From Allium sativum (taxonomy: Eukaryota > Streptophyta > Magnoliopsida > Asparagales > Amaryllidaceae): 64,000 bases of DNA. Within the stretch, counting starts at the first letter, position 1, and each line of letters begins with the position of its first letter. Where the stretch lies: positions 320,538,922-320,602,921 of the forward strand of contig CM060926.1 of NCBI GenBank assembly GCA_030737875.1. Direction: 5' to 3'. Of this stretch, positions 11,737-23,746 are shown in pieces. Below the pieces are notes generated by a model. That model worked only from the letters and a program-made list of their open reading frames with translations, did no database searches and was not told where the DNA came from. A program made the translations under genes and the position numbers.

Positions 11737-13869
11737 CTTAGAATGATTGGCTTCCTCTAGGATTGCCTTTAACAAACTTCCAGTTTGAGGAATACAAAGC
11801 CTTCCATCTCATCGCCTTTATCGTCAATGGAATATCTATAAAGTGACTAGAAGTCTCCCCTTTACTGAGCCTTTCCAAGATGTCTAAAATCTACGGATCA
11901 TCTTGTTGCAAAGTTCCTATCTGATCCATAAGAGTAGGTCGAATCTCTAGCGATGCAAACAAACCAGGCAATAACTTGGTGAAGGTTCTAAAATCAAAGG
12001 TCGATATGAACTCCATACTTTTCCTTCCCACAAACAGAGGACTTAAGGCCACCCTTTGCCTACTCAGTGCATTTGCCACCACATTACCCTTGCCAGGGGT
12101 ATAAACAATCTCGAAATCATAAGAAGCTAAAAACTCCATCCACCTTTGTTGCCTTAAATTAAGATCTTTCTACGAGAACAAATATTTGGGAGATTTATGA
12201 TCAGTGTACAACTCGAACCTCTCTCCAAGAAAATGATGACGCTAAAACTTAAGCATAAATACTATGGCAGTCAGCTCTAAATCATGTGTAGGGTAGTTCT
12301 TCTCATGGACTCTTAGCTATCTACCCCCATAACACACTACCTTCACTTCTTACATCAGAACCGCACCAAGCCTTGTACCACATGCATCAATTTAAACTGT
12401 AAACACTTTATTTCCATTAGGCAAGGTCAAGACTGGGCTGTTGTCATAGACTTCTTCAATCGTTGGAAAGCAACATCACAATCTATATCCCATAAAAACG
12501 CCAAATTTTTCTTCGTCGGCATGGCGAGTGGGGTTGTTATCTTTGCGAAGTCTTTAATGAACTTCCTATAACAACCTGCTAACCTCAAAAAGCTTCTCAC
12601 CTCCATTGCATTCTTTGGAATCTTCCAGTCTTGAACTGCAACCACCTTTGCGGGATGTATTGCTATCCCTTCTTTAGAAACCACATGCCTTAGGAATCTC
12701 GCCTCTTTTCTCCAAAAATGGTTTGGAGAACTTTGCCTTAAGCTAATGCATACGGAGAGTTTCCAAAACTTCTCTCAAATGTTGGGCATGCTCTTCCTCA
12801 CTCTTTGAGAAGATCAAGATATCATCAAAAAAGACCACGATAAATTTATTTAGAAACTCCCAAAACACCCTACTCATCAGATCGACAAAATAGGTCGGTG
12901 CATTCGTCAACCTAAAAGGCATAACTAGCCATTTAAAGAAACCATCTGGAGTCCTAAAAGCGGTCTTATCTATACTGTCTTCAGCCACCCTCAACTGTTG
13001 AAACCCAATGGCCAATTCTAACTGAGAAAATACTGAGGCACCATAAAGTTGGTTGAACAAGTCATCTATCCTCGGAAGTGGATGCCTGTTCTTCTTAGTG
13101 AGTTTGTTCAACTCTCTATAGTCCACACACAAACAAAGTGAACCATCTGCCTTAGTCGCGAATACTACTGGAGCACCCCATTCAGATATGCTTCGCCTGA
13201 TAAACCCTTTCTAAGTAACTCCCCTACTTTCTTGCTAAGCTCCCTCCTTTCCCTTGGAGCCATATGGCACACTAGTAATGCAATTGGATTTGCATTGTAC
13301 ACCAGATATATACGAAAATCGATCTCGCGCCTTGGAGGTAAGCCCCGTACCTCATCAAAAGCATCAGAATAATCTCGGACTACTAGAACAAATTGCAGGT
13401 CATTAATAGATGCATCAAAAGACTCTTGAAAACTAAGAATAACAGACCCTTGTAGGTCACAAGAAATCTCGAGGGTCCCTCCATGGAAAGTCAACAGTCT
13501 AACGACCCTCCTCTCATAATACTGAATGGCACCATACATGGTTAGCCATTCCATCCCTAGAATTAAACCGTAGCCCATAAAACCGAGAACATACGCATCG
13601 CATTCAAATTCGATGCCTAAGATAGATATTCTCAAACCCTGAAAAATCATAGACAAATGAGTCGAACCACCAATGAGGTTTGAGACAACTACGGGATCCA
13701 CTACCATACTAGTATTGAAGTGTAGAGATTCAATCGCAGAACTAGATATAAATGAATGTGAAATGGCAGAATCAAAAAGAGTTCTAATAGGATGATTGGA
13801 ATGAGAAATCAAACCTTCCACGGAAATTTTCCTACCTCTATCCGAAGCACTGATCGCGAGATCATTCAC
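11737..13869 (-). pseudogene. Element F pol, N-terminal part: protease, reverse transcriptase, RNase H
   Basis: Protease region: [20 protein letters not shown] (near 13770), where the expected DSGAS motif is DSAIS, so the active-site glycine is lost. The stretch continues through LILGMEWL and [14 protein letters not shown]. Reverse transcriptase (12743-13132): [38 protein letters not shown] and the catalytic box [12 protein letters not shown], with both aspartates kept. RNase H and linker: HPAKVVAVQDWKIPKNAMEV (near 12640), [18 protein letters not shown] (near 12080). Frames at 13165-13869, 12743-13132, 12427-12684 and 11891-12139 are separated by stops or shifts. It continues at 7455 beyond solo LTR G. 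Confidence 0.92.
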
Positions 13870-14828
13870 CTGCCCTCCAGAAGCTCCTACCCTCTGACCT
13901 TGTCCCTATGGTCCCTGTTTCTTTGGGCACTCCCTAGCAAAGTGTTCGACCTCTCCACAATTGAAGCAAGTATTCTTCCTTCTTTTGTAGTCCTTGACCA
14001 AGTGACCCTCTTGTCCACAACCATGGAACAGGCACTTCCTCTTATCCATAGCTTTGTCATTCTTTCTGCTTTCTTTTGTTGTTGTTGTTGCTGCTGCCCT
14101 TTCTTAGGCCATACCTTCTTGTTTTGCGTTGTTTCCTCATCTTTTACTTCCTTCTTTTCCCCTTGTCTTCCTCATGCATCAAGGCCATATCAACCATCCT
14201 TTTCAAAAGTATCTCTCATTGGAATATGGGACATGGCTTACCCATAAAGGGGTTCATTTAGTCCTTTAAAAAACTGCAAAGCTTTCTTATGCGGAGTATC
14301 TACCAATTCCAATCCAAATCTTGCTAGTTGGTTGAATTTGTTCACATGTTCTTTAACAGTCGTGTTTCCTTGTTTGAGCACCAAGAACCTCTCCATTTGC
14401 ATGCATTTCTCAGCTTGGTAAAGAAACTTCATTTCAAACCTCATTCTAAAATCATCCTATGTATCCATCGGACGTCTAGCTTGGTTACTTCCTACTAGAA
14501 CGAAGCTTCATCTTTCAGTAGCTCGGCAGCTAACTAAATCTTCCTTCGATCTTCTACTTCAAAGATTACAAACAAGTCCTCGGCCTACTTGAGCCAATTC
14601 CCTGCCTCTACGAATGTTTCGGTTCCACGGAATGGCTTCCCTCCCATGGGACAGAAATCTTTGTAGATCTTAGCGAAATTATCTGCCCTTGGAGGAGGAC
14701 GAGGAACGATAGGCGCAACTGGGGGGAGGAATGTCCGCTTGACCTCCGGCAGGTGCCGTGGCCTCTAGATACCTGCGGAACCATCCTGGTATCGTAACGT
14801 CCTCAGGAATATTAGGTTCCATAGACAT
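13870..14828 (-). pseudogene. Element F gag
   Basis: The start is taken at 14828 or the next ATG at 14822 (MEPNIPEDVTIPGWFRR), by analogy with A and B. The retrotransposon Gag core is visible ([65 protein letters not shown]). Two zinc knuckles follow near 13950-14040; the first has lost its last cysteine (Tyr) and the second, CFNCGEVEHFAREC, keeps its ligands. Several stops and a frameshift break it. Confidence 0.88.
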
Positions 14829-14994
14829 GATGAAATGAAAAGGAAAGAGATTTAGACAAAGGATCGAAGGACATTACATATGGCTTTGGGGAATATGTTT
14901 TTTCAAATTAGAGTTTTCTTTTTGAAACTTGTTTTCTTTTAAAACCTTTTTGAAAATTGTTTTCAAAAACTTTAATCTAATCTGGTAACCTTCA

Positions 14995-15006
14995 GCTTTG
15001 ATACCA
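14995..15006 (-). other. Element F primer binding site
   Basis: The reverse complement is TGGTATCAAAGC, two bases from the LTR end. It is one mismatch from TGGTATCAGAGC in A and B, the standard site complementary to the 3' end of plant initiator tRNA-Met. Confidence 0.88.
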
Positions 15007-15008
15007 AG

Positions 15009-17832
15009 TACGACACCCCATGTCCGTTAATGTCACTCACAAAGGGAATGCATTAAGTTTCGTGAAGCAATATAGGTAAACAGAATCAGAAATATACAAG
15101 ATAGATATAAAATGACAGCGGAATTAAAAACTTTATTAGTCATAAAGCATCGTGGTTCAAAAAAATTCACATGTTTGAAATACACAAAACCATTACATCA
15201 TAAAAACTATTGTCTTGTACTTTAGAACATCAGAGTACATAAAAGAGGCAAAATTCCCCAAATAAAACACAGCATTGTAGCAAGGATAGGGGCTTGAGCC
15301 ATACTTCTAAGCAGCTCCAGCAAAATGAAAGCAGAATCACGATCAAGCCTGAGTATTCCCACCTTGAGAACTTGATGGGAAATGGAAGAAAGAAGAGAAA
15401 ACAAAAAGGGTCAGAGATAAAGTCTGGTGAGTCCAGTTACTTTTAGCAAGTAAATAAGTAAAAGTAGCGTGACACGCATATAAATTGGATAAAAAAGATA
15501 ACACCATAAAAGGTAGGTGTGATAAGGTAAACATGATAGAGTGTGTACGCTTCTCTAATGATTACTCTACACTAATACTAGTATAACCAGAATGATACGA
15601 TCCAAACAACTATAAGATGGTAGACTTAGGCATACGTCCCGATGTATCCTAACCACTACACTAATCAATCGGCTCCCTACTCCGCGCAGATACTCTTTGT
15701 CGTTCCCACCATAGGATGTATCACGTCCTATAATGGAAACCCATCGCTGATATGCACAGTCACATCTACAGGTGTCACGGTCGTCTTATCCCCTGCTACC
15801 CATCCCATGCACGCACATGTCCTCGGTTGGTTTGCGCCGCCCATACCGTCCTCCTCGTTTGGATCTCTTACAATCAGCCCAGTAAGTGTGCCCTAACTAC
15901 GACCTAGTTCGGAGTACTTGTTTGATAGCTATTAAGGGTTACTGATTGAAATGGGTCCCACACAATATGATACAAGCTCCCCTCCCTTGTCTTGTATCCC
16001 CACTAGGATCTCCATCGGTTATGTATACCACTAGGTTTCTTTAATTACATAACCCTATCATTTTTACAAGTTATGCTTACCTAAAAGGTGTCTTTAATTA
16101 CATAACTCCGACATTTCCACAGGTTATGCTTACCACTAGGTGACTTTAATTACATAACCTTGTCATGTTAAGTTTGTGGGCCTATATATAAATATTACCC
16201 ACTCCCTTAGATTTACTTAACCCACCCACTATCCAAATAAATTTACTTAACCCCTACTCAAGTTCATGTTCATAAAATTCCTATGGATTCCACTAGGTTA
16301 AGTATACAAATTTATTACCATGTATTCATTTATAGTTACAATATTATAGACCTCCCACATTAAGCCTACAATTTGTGGATGCTGGACATGCCGGGCGAGT
16401 CCTGACTGGCTTATTCCACAAATCGGGCCCAACGTCGTGTCTTAGCATATCTCATATTAGTGCACTTAGGCCTCCCACATTAGATTCACCACTAATGGTT
16501 GTCGGATATGTCGGTCGGTTTTGGGCAGACTTCCACCATAAGTGCAATCTTACCTCGTGCCTAAGCGCGGTTTACAATTTCAAGTTATTATAATTCTAGG
16601 CATTTCCTTTATTAACCAATCGTTACATATGTTGTTATATGTTATAGGTTTCATGCTCCTTTTCCCCCAATTATGTTCATAGTGAAATATATGTCCAAAT
16701 TCATATACATATACATTATTCAAATTATTTCCATTTCACCTTTTTACCAATTATGCCCCAAATTCCCAATTCACAAGATATGCCCAATTTCAATGTTTCT
16801 CCCTTCATTCCCAAACTAACGTAATCGCATAATTTAGTAGCATGCCTAGGCTCAGAAGTAGCCTGATTATATAAAATAAAAGGGAAAGGGGTGAGGGGAA
16901 GATGATAGAGATGATTATTCTAATAGAGTTGACATAAACTTTTCATGGCATAATGTTAAGGTGAACATATAAGAACAGATCAGTGAACTTGTGATAATAA
17001 ATGGGTTCTAACATAGTAGGGATGTCATAATAGGCATGATGAAATCTAAACTAGGATTTATATGTCCAACACTTGACAGATCCAAATTAACCACAACATA
17101 GTAGGTACAAGATGATCTAAATATTGAGTTAGATCTATAATCAAAAGTAGATCTGACATGATAAAGGTTAAGATCCAAATCATAACATGCCAAAATATCA
17201 CAGATTAATAAGTTATTACAGATCTGAAGTGATTCAAGGATTAACATGCATAGATCCAAATTACAGTCCTATCATGTTTACATTTTATTTATTGAAATCT
17301 AAAAGCAACTTGAAACTCACAGCGTTTGGATCTAGAAGGTAGAAGAAGAACAGATCTACACTTGAATCTCTAACTTTGATTGCAAAAGAAGAAAGAGTTT
17401 TGATTCAGTCCAGGCACCAACAGCACTTAGGCCTCCATTGATTTTTAGTGAAGAAAACAAGAGAAATGAAGGCGTATATATAGGTGTCAGCCAGCAGAAT
17501 TCGACTGCCACCTCAGCCCATGGGTCGACACCCCCTTGAGGGGTCGACTCCCTTGGGGCGGGAGATTTGATTTACCGCCTCTAAACTTTTGATTTTTGAA
17601 TGCTTTTCTGATTTCTGATTTAATTATATATATATATAATTACCTTACGCATATACAAACTTCAAACACTCATAACTTCTTCATACGGTGTCCGTTTTAC
17701 GCAAACAAATGTCTATCTTGACCAGAATTTTGAAACAGACGCAGTGGCGTAGTCTGTTTACCTTAATTCTGAATATTAAATTAATTATTCTTTTTATCCT
17801 CTTTTAATGTTGTTAAAATATGGGGTGTTACA
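15009..17832 (-). repeat. Element F 5' LTR
   Basis: 2,824 bp, collinear with 2785-5621 with many substitutions. The outer end reads TACGACACC where the partner has TGTGACACC, so the terminal TG has decayed. It contains inverted repeats (16017-16160), the stem-loop pair (16371-16544), TATA (near 17474, minus) and a GTCGAC cluster (17518-17556). Confidence 0.93.
16371..16544 (-). other. Tandem pair of conserved LTR stem-loops, F 5' LTR
   Basis: Copy 1: ATTTGTGGA (16371-16379) pairs perfectly with TCCACAAAT (16415-16423). Copy 2: CACTAATGGT (16490-16499) with ACCATAAGTG (16535-16544). Against the partner LTR copy 2 (CACTTGTGGT/ACCACAAGTG), one G-C pair has become A-T on both sides, a compensatory change within a single LTR pair. 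Confidence 0.75.
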
Positions 17833-17837
17833 ATTTG

Positions 17838-17916
17838 GAAATAACGTAGCAGTAAAAATCCGCTACACGATATAATGGGGATGTGGCGGGCTAATAACTG
17901 AGCATAAACTGCATAT
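17838..17916. mobile_element. Putative DNA transposon H, right part
   Basis: The remainder of H beyond element F, ending in CTGAGCATAAACTGCATAT (17898-17916), the inverted partner of the left end. E's reverse-transcriptase frame resumes immediately after. Confidence 0.45.
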
Positions 17917-20110
17917 CCCGGAATGAGGAAGAGCATAAGACGCACTTGAGAGTTGTTTTGGAAATTTTACGAAAGCATTAGCTGAGAGCTAAGTTTTCAA
18001 AGTGTCACTTCTAGAAGAGCGAAGTGAGGTTCTTTGGCCATGTTGTTTCTGGAAATGGAATAGCGGTTGACCCCACTAATGTGGCAGCAATCCAGGACTG
18101 GGATAGACCTAAGAATACGACGAATGTTCGAATTTTCCTTGGGTTGGTGGGATATTATCTCTATTTTATAAAGGATTTCTCCAAGATAGCTGCACCATTA
18201 ACAGGATTGATGAAGAAGAACCAACATGGGATGCGAAGTGTGAACAAGCTTTCGAAATCCTGAAAGAGAGATTGACGAGTGCTCTTGTTTTAACAATTCC
18301 AAGTTGGAATGATGAAATGGTGGTATAAACTTATGCGTGTGGTACTGGACTTGGAGCAGTGTTGATGCCGAAGGATAAGGTTGTGGCCTACACAAGTCAA
18401 CAACTGAAGCCACACGAAAGGAATTATCCAACTCATGATTTGGGTTTGGTAGCGATCGTGTTTTCTCTGAAGATGTGGAGACATTACTTGTTGGGAGTTC
18501 AATTCGAGTTGTTTACATATCACAAGTCATTGAAGTATCTTTTCTCACAAAAGTATTTGAATCTTTGGCAGCAACGGTGGTTAGAATTTCTAGCATCATA
18601 TGATTTTGGTATAGCCTATACTCTTGGTAAAGGTAACGCAATGGTAGATGCATTGAATCGAATACACGCGAGTTTGGGAGTGATGTTTTCATAATGGAGA
18701 CACCTCGATTACTTGGCAGGATATGTACCAGGACATGAAACGAGCCTACTACTGGGAAGGTATGAAGAGGGACGTTGGAAAGTTTTTTTTCCAAGTGCAT
18801 GAACTTTCTATTGATGAAAGTTGAACAGAAGAAGCTGAGTGGATTGCTTCAGCCATTTGAAGTTCCTATGTGGAAGTGGGAGCAGATATTGATGGATTTT
18901 ATCAATGGACTACTTAAAACCAGGGCAGGAAATGAAAAAATTGGGTCATTGTGGATCGCTTGACCAAAAGCATAAGATTTATTCTGTCAGATTAAGACAG
19001 CACCAAAATTGGCAAAGCTTTGTATAAGATATCTCGATTCCATGGTATCCCGAAGAGCATAGTGAGTGATTGAGATCCATTATTCACAAGTGGATTTCGG
19101 AAGAGTTTACAAGAAGCTTTGGGGATTGGGTTGTGTTTCAGTACGGCTTATCATCCCCACACTGATGGTCAAATTGAGAGGGTTAATCGAGTTTTGGAAG
19201 AACTCCTGAAGGCTTGTGTATTGGACTTCAGAGGATCATGGGAAAACCATATACATTTAGTCGAGTTTGCGTGTAACAATAGGTACCAGTCGAGTGTTGG
19301 GATGACACCATATGAGGCGTTGTATGGAAGACCCTGCAAATCTTCGTCTTGTTGGTTAGAAACTAGAGATAAGTTGATACTTCGGCCCGAGATGATTAGA
19401 GAGACCTCGGATCGTATCGAGATCGTTCAGCAACGAATGAAGGTATCCCAAGATCGTTAGAAGAGTTATGCCAATAAACATTGAAAATATTTGGAATTAG
19501 GCGTTGGTGACATGGTTTTCGTGAAGATTTCACCGTTAAAGCTTATTGTTCGATTCGGAAGTAAAGGAAAGTTAGCTCCATGGTTTGTTGGCCCGTTTTC
19601 GATAGTCGAGTAGATTGGAAAGCTGCATATAAACTGGATTCACCCGAGAAGATGTCGAGTATGCATATTTTTTCCATGAGTCATTTATACGGAAGTGTGT
19701 GCATCATTCGAATGTAGTGGTATCTCTAAAATGGCATGAAGTCCTAGAAGTCAAAACCTTATTTACGAAACCTCATAAGCCGCTTCGCATTGTGGAGAAT
19801 GACATGAAACAACTTAGGAGGAAGATGGTTAAGTTAGTCAAGGTGCAATGGAGTGAGGATGATGACGATTGTACATGAGAGACGGAAGAGTGTATGAAGA
19901 TGACCCATCCAGAACTCTTCTTCGGTATGACCCATTAATGTCATGTCACTTAACATCATTGTAACTTGTACTATTGTTGTTAGAATTCCCCATGCTAGGA
20001 TAACGCTATGGATGCTAATTCGGATGGTAAATTGGTTGCACATGGATGACAGGCATGCAGAAAAAAAATTTGGTTGCTTGTGTTGTTTGGAATTTCGAAG
20101 GCAATATTCC
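17917..20110 (+). pseudogene. Element E pol remnant: RT end, RNase H, integrase
   Basis: Resumes E's RT at NEEEHKTHLRVVLEILRKH and [20 protein letters not shown] (18024 on). RNase H (18359-18694) has [20 protein letters not shown] and [19 protein letters not shown]. The RNase H-integrase linker is mostly deleted. Integrase follows with a zinc-finger remnant (MKRAYYWEGMKRDVG), WKWEQILMDFINGL, IVDRLTKS, FSTAYHPHTDGQIERVNRV and NNRYQSSVGMTPYEALYGRP (19119-19460), then GDMVFVKISPLK and KLAPWFVGPFS. Many stops. A final acidic patch near 19850 may be a chromodomain remnant. Inactive. Confidence 0.9.
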
Positions 20111-20123
20111 TAAGGGGGGAGAA
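20111..20123 (+). other. Element E polypurine tract
   Basis: TAAGGGGGGAGAA immediately precedes the LTR start TGTAATAGACC at 20124. Confidence 0.85.
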
Positions 20124-22898
20124 TGTAATAGACCACATTTTATGTATCGGAGGATCGTAAGATATTTTTATTTATTTCCCTGAGGGTTGGATCATTCTCT
20201 TATTTTGACATGTTGTTTATGGTGATGTGAGACATTTCCATAATTTTTACCAATTTTATTTGTGACCATTTTCCCCTATCGGTTTTGTACATGGTATAAC
20301 TTTTAACTGGGATCGAATCAAGTGCTGAAATCAATTTCATTGGGAAGGAAATAGTGTTGCCAATTACGTAGAGTGGTCACATTAAATATTTGGTTCAGCG
20401 GTTTGGGAGGATTCGCTGTTTTAGTGTTCCACAATTTCTGTTCAGGTTTTATAAGCCATTGATGGGTTGATTTGGGGTGGCCCATTAGTGGGCTGGTGTG
20501 AGGCTATAAATAGGGGGATAGAGGCATGGTGAATACTTTACTTTATTCATTTTCTCATTTGGTTTAGCTCCTGATCCTCCTTGCTCAATCAAATGCACCT
20601 TTCCACCATTAAAATCTATATATACATGTGAAGATTGAAGATCTACATCAAGCAAAGGTAGATCTACATCAAGTGGAGGAAGGTCACATCAAATTGAGAG
20701 GTTTGAAGAGTGCCCTTCGCTGCTCGGATTGAGAATTTAGTGATTTTGTGTTAATTCGAAGAATTGGTGAGTGATAAGCACCTCTCCCACGGATTCAATC
20801 AAGTATATGGGTTGTTTGGTCTTATTTTCATCATTTTAAGTTGTTTTCACCTAGATCTAAATTGTGGTAAGTATATTTTCATTTGAATCACCATAGAATC
20901 TAATTTAGCAAGTTAAATCAGTAAATCCTTATGTTAACTCATATGTTTATGCAAGTTTAGATCCATTGTTTTGTTTATTCATTGATTTATTATGATTTTG
21001 GTGAATTTTATATGATTATTGATGAATAATTATCATTTTGGTGTTGTGGATGATTTCATAAAGTGTTGATTATTGAATTGGATGAGTTGTTTGCATCGAT
21101 GTCATCGTTTGGTGACGATTTGGCTAAGTCTGGAGTTAGATTGGTCAAATCTGGAGTCGGGTTGTTTTTACTACGTCGTCGATGAGGTGGCATTGAGCTT
21201 GGATCGTGTGTCTTGTTGCTCAACGAATGGATGTGTCAAATTCTTCAGGTCGTTGGAACCAGGTCGTGCGCATAGATGATGGGTTGCTCGAAGTTCAAAC
21301 TATGACATTGGGTCATTGATGTTGTGAAGTGCTAGGTCGTTGGCTCGTTAGGGCGTTTGGATGAGTCAGATCGCTAGGGGTATGGTGAAGTTAGCTCGTG
21401 GATAGATGATATGTCAGTCGCTTCTGGTGATGGGTTGTTGGAGCCTTATGGGTCGACTGAAAACACTAAGGGGTGTTTGTAAAAGGCATGGGTCATTCGT
21501 GGGTCATGGGTCGGATACGACCTGAATATAAAGATGCGGAAACGACCTGGTAAATGTGGTGGGTCGTTAGTCTGGTGAGATGACCCAGTGGGTCGGGTCT
21601 TGGGTCCGCGGCGACCTAAGGTGGGGAACGACCTAACTATGGTGAACCATTATTTGATGTTATTTTGGTTCAGTGAAGAATGTGACTTTGAAGTGAATTC
21701 AAGTAAGAATGTTCTAGTGTTGTGATGTGCTCGTTGATCATCGAATGGAAACGAATGTGAAGACGGCTCAAGAGAGTGAATTCATGGATAATGGTTGCTG
21801 AGAGGTCGCTTGAGCCCATGAACAGTCATCAGATAGGACGGATAGAGATATCGAAGGCTGAGGGATTATTGTTGTCATATGTTCTAGAGGACTCAAAGCA
21901 GGGACATACTGGGGATGCCCAAAAGACCAGAAGGTTGCTGGTCGAATATCCTGGGCAATCGTGATGTGCCTAGAGATATGAGTCACGATGGCATATGGAG
22001 TTTTGCTAGAACAGGGGTTTACCATTAGCCCGGCCAGTCATACGATTAACGATGGTTTCAAAGAAGGATTGACGGTTATAGCTAGAGTCATGGATGAACG
22101 GTTGTTTGGTTGTATCGTCTTGTGTAGATTATTCGATGTCGAAGGAGATATCTCTTGGGCGCTTGTATGATATTGGTTTAGGCCTCTGCGGCTTGTGCTT
22201 GGGAGATGTCAAGGTCGATTAGAATGGTCTACGCTTGATAACTGATTGCCATGAGCGTACTGTTGTTTCTAAATGCTTATTGTAAAGGCTATCACTGTCT
22301 AATGTGGGGAAGACGGGTTGGGTTCTTCTCAATTGATGTGGGTAGATCGGTTGATTAATCTGCCTATTTTCATATATTTTATTGACGATGTTAGTTTGTT
22401 GTTTTATCTCTCATTAAGATTGTTGTCTGACTTAAGGTTTTATGCTTTCCTCTTATTACCTTGGGTTGTTCATCGGGTTGTGTATAGGCAGACTGAGTAG
22501 CAGGTGATAGGTGATAGATCTTGATAAGGAGGATGTTGCTGAATGATGACGAGCAAGAGGCTGGCGAATTATTTTCTGCTATCTAGTATTTGAGTTACCA
22601 CTGTTTGATGAATTCTCTGAGTGATTGTAGTGAGGCTTATTGTACAAATTCTTATGGTGTTATCCAAGGCTGCATGGATATTATTTGATGATATTATGAA
22701 AGAGTTTAAGATTCTGTTCAATTCTGCTTCACTATTATTGCCTATTGTATATGTTCTATTTATTTTATCCTTGCGCTTTGAGTTATACGACAAGTTCCTC
22801 TTATGTTATCTTACCCTAATGATCGTCCATAGCTGTTGACACATCTTTTAGCGCATTATTCCTCTTGTTTAGTGCAGGGGTTATGAGCGGCCGTCTCA
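20124..22898 (+). repeat. Element E 3' LTR
   Basis: From TGTAATAGACCACATTTTA to CGGCCGTCTCA at 22898, 2,775 bp. It is homologous, in opposite orientation, to D's LTR (54677-57634): both ends and the outer thirds align, while a central module differs. TATAAATA box at 20505-20512. A central block (about 21080-21640) is rich in GGGTCGT and ACGACC motifs. Small open frames here are not conserved. Antisense D pol begins at 22899, so E lies in D. Confidence 0.88.
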
Positions 22899-23742
22899 GT
22901 TCAGCTTTAACCAACTGATAGTTCATGCATTTGGAAATGAACTTTCCAACGTCCCCCTTCATCCCTTCCTAGTAATAAGCTTGCTTCATGTTCTGATACA
23001 TTTTGTTACCAGCAAGATGAATCATCAACTCTAAGTGATCTAATTCTCTCAAAACCTCATCTCTCAATCCGTCAATATCAGGAACAACCAGCCATCCTGA
23101 TTTCTGAAGCCAACCTTCTCGATCGATTTCGAATTCCTAATCCTTCTGCATTAGCACTACTCCAAGTCCAGTACCACATGCATCAGTGTATACTACCATT
23201 TTTTCGTTCCCACTTGGAATCGTCAAAACAAGAGCATTTGTCAGTCTCTCTTTAATGATTCCAAAAGCCTGCTCGCACTTCGCATCCCATATGACCACCT
23301 GATTCTTTTTCATCAATCATGTTAACGGTGCAATTATCTGGGAGAAATCCTTGATAAACCGATGATAATATCCCTCCAACCCAAGGAAACTTCAAACATC
23401 CATCACATTCTTAGGTCTATCCTAGTCCTGGACATCTGACACCTTATTGGGGTCAACCGCTATTCCATTTCCAAAAACAACGTGGCCTAAGAATCTTACC
23501 TTAGCGTTAGTCAAACCGAACGGCATCACCAACCATTTGAAGAAACCGGATAGATTCCTAAAAGCAGTCTTCGGCACACTATCCTTTTCCACCCTCAACT
23601 AGTGGAATCCTGTTTCCAAATCCATCTGAGAAAACACCTTGGCCTCGTGAAGATGATCGAACAAGTCATCTATCCTTGGCGATAGATACTTGTTCTTCTT
23701 GGTTACCTTGTTCAGCTCACGATGATCGAACAAGTCATCTAT
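22899..23742 (-). pseudogene. Element D pol remnant: RT, RNase H stub, integrase zinc finger
   Basis: Minus-strand translation from 23740 downward: [55 protein letters not shown] then directly KVRFLGHVV, so about 70 residues including the catalytic aspartate box are deleted. Then VDPNKVSDVQD, a stop, KNVMDV, SFLGLEGYYHRFIKDFSQII and [13 protein letters not shown], then a second deletion removing most of RNase H, then REGWLQKSGWLVVPDIDGL, HLAGNKMYQNMKQAYY and GDVGKFISKCMNYQLVKAEL. At least four stops. Orientation and position suit the continuation of D's gag-protease at 53296-54492. Confidence 0.85.
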
Positions 23743-23746
23743 CCTT
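23652..23746. repeat. 26-bp duplication at the D/C deletion junction
   Basis: GATGATCGAACAAGTCATCT followed by ATCCTT occurs at 23652-23677, where it belongs to the RT frame, and again at 23721-23746, where the sequence switches into element C's LTR. The last bases, CCTTCTG, are shared with C's LTR near 52463-52469. This is the pattern of a deletion repaired with templated filler DNA. Confidence 0.75.

Larger units (their letters stand above)
2785..17832 (-). mobile_element. Element F, decayed Ty3/gypsy chromovirus (Tekay/Del-like)
   Basis: Two related LTRs (2785-5621 and 15009-17832) flank a minus-strand gag-pol interrupted by solo LTR G. The 5-bp target duplication ATTTG is intact (2780-2784 and 17833-17837). 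The PBS matches initiator-tRNA-Met elements and a purine tract precedes the 3' LTR. Gag and pol carry many stops and frameshifts. The LTRs differ at many sites, so the insertion is old relative to A. The chromovirus assignment rests on the HDVFHVSHL motif and chromodomain remnant at the pol C-terminus; the Tekay/Del label is inferred from LTR length and overall similarity to A. Confidence 0.92.

Noticed and set aside
21073..22500. Several 60-85-codon open frames on both strands
   Set aside because: All lie in E's LTR and are not maintained in D's homologous LTR.
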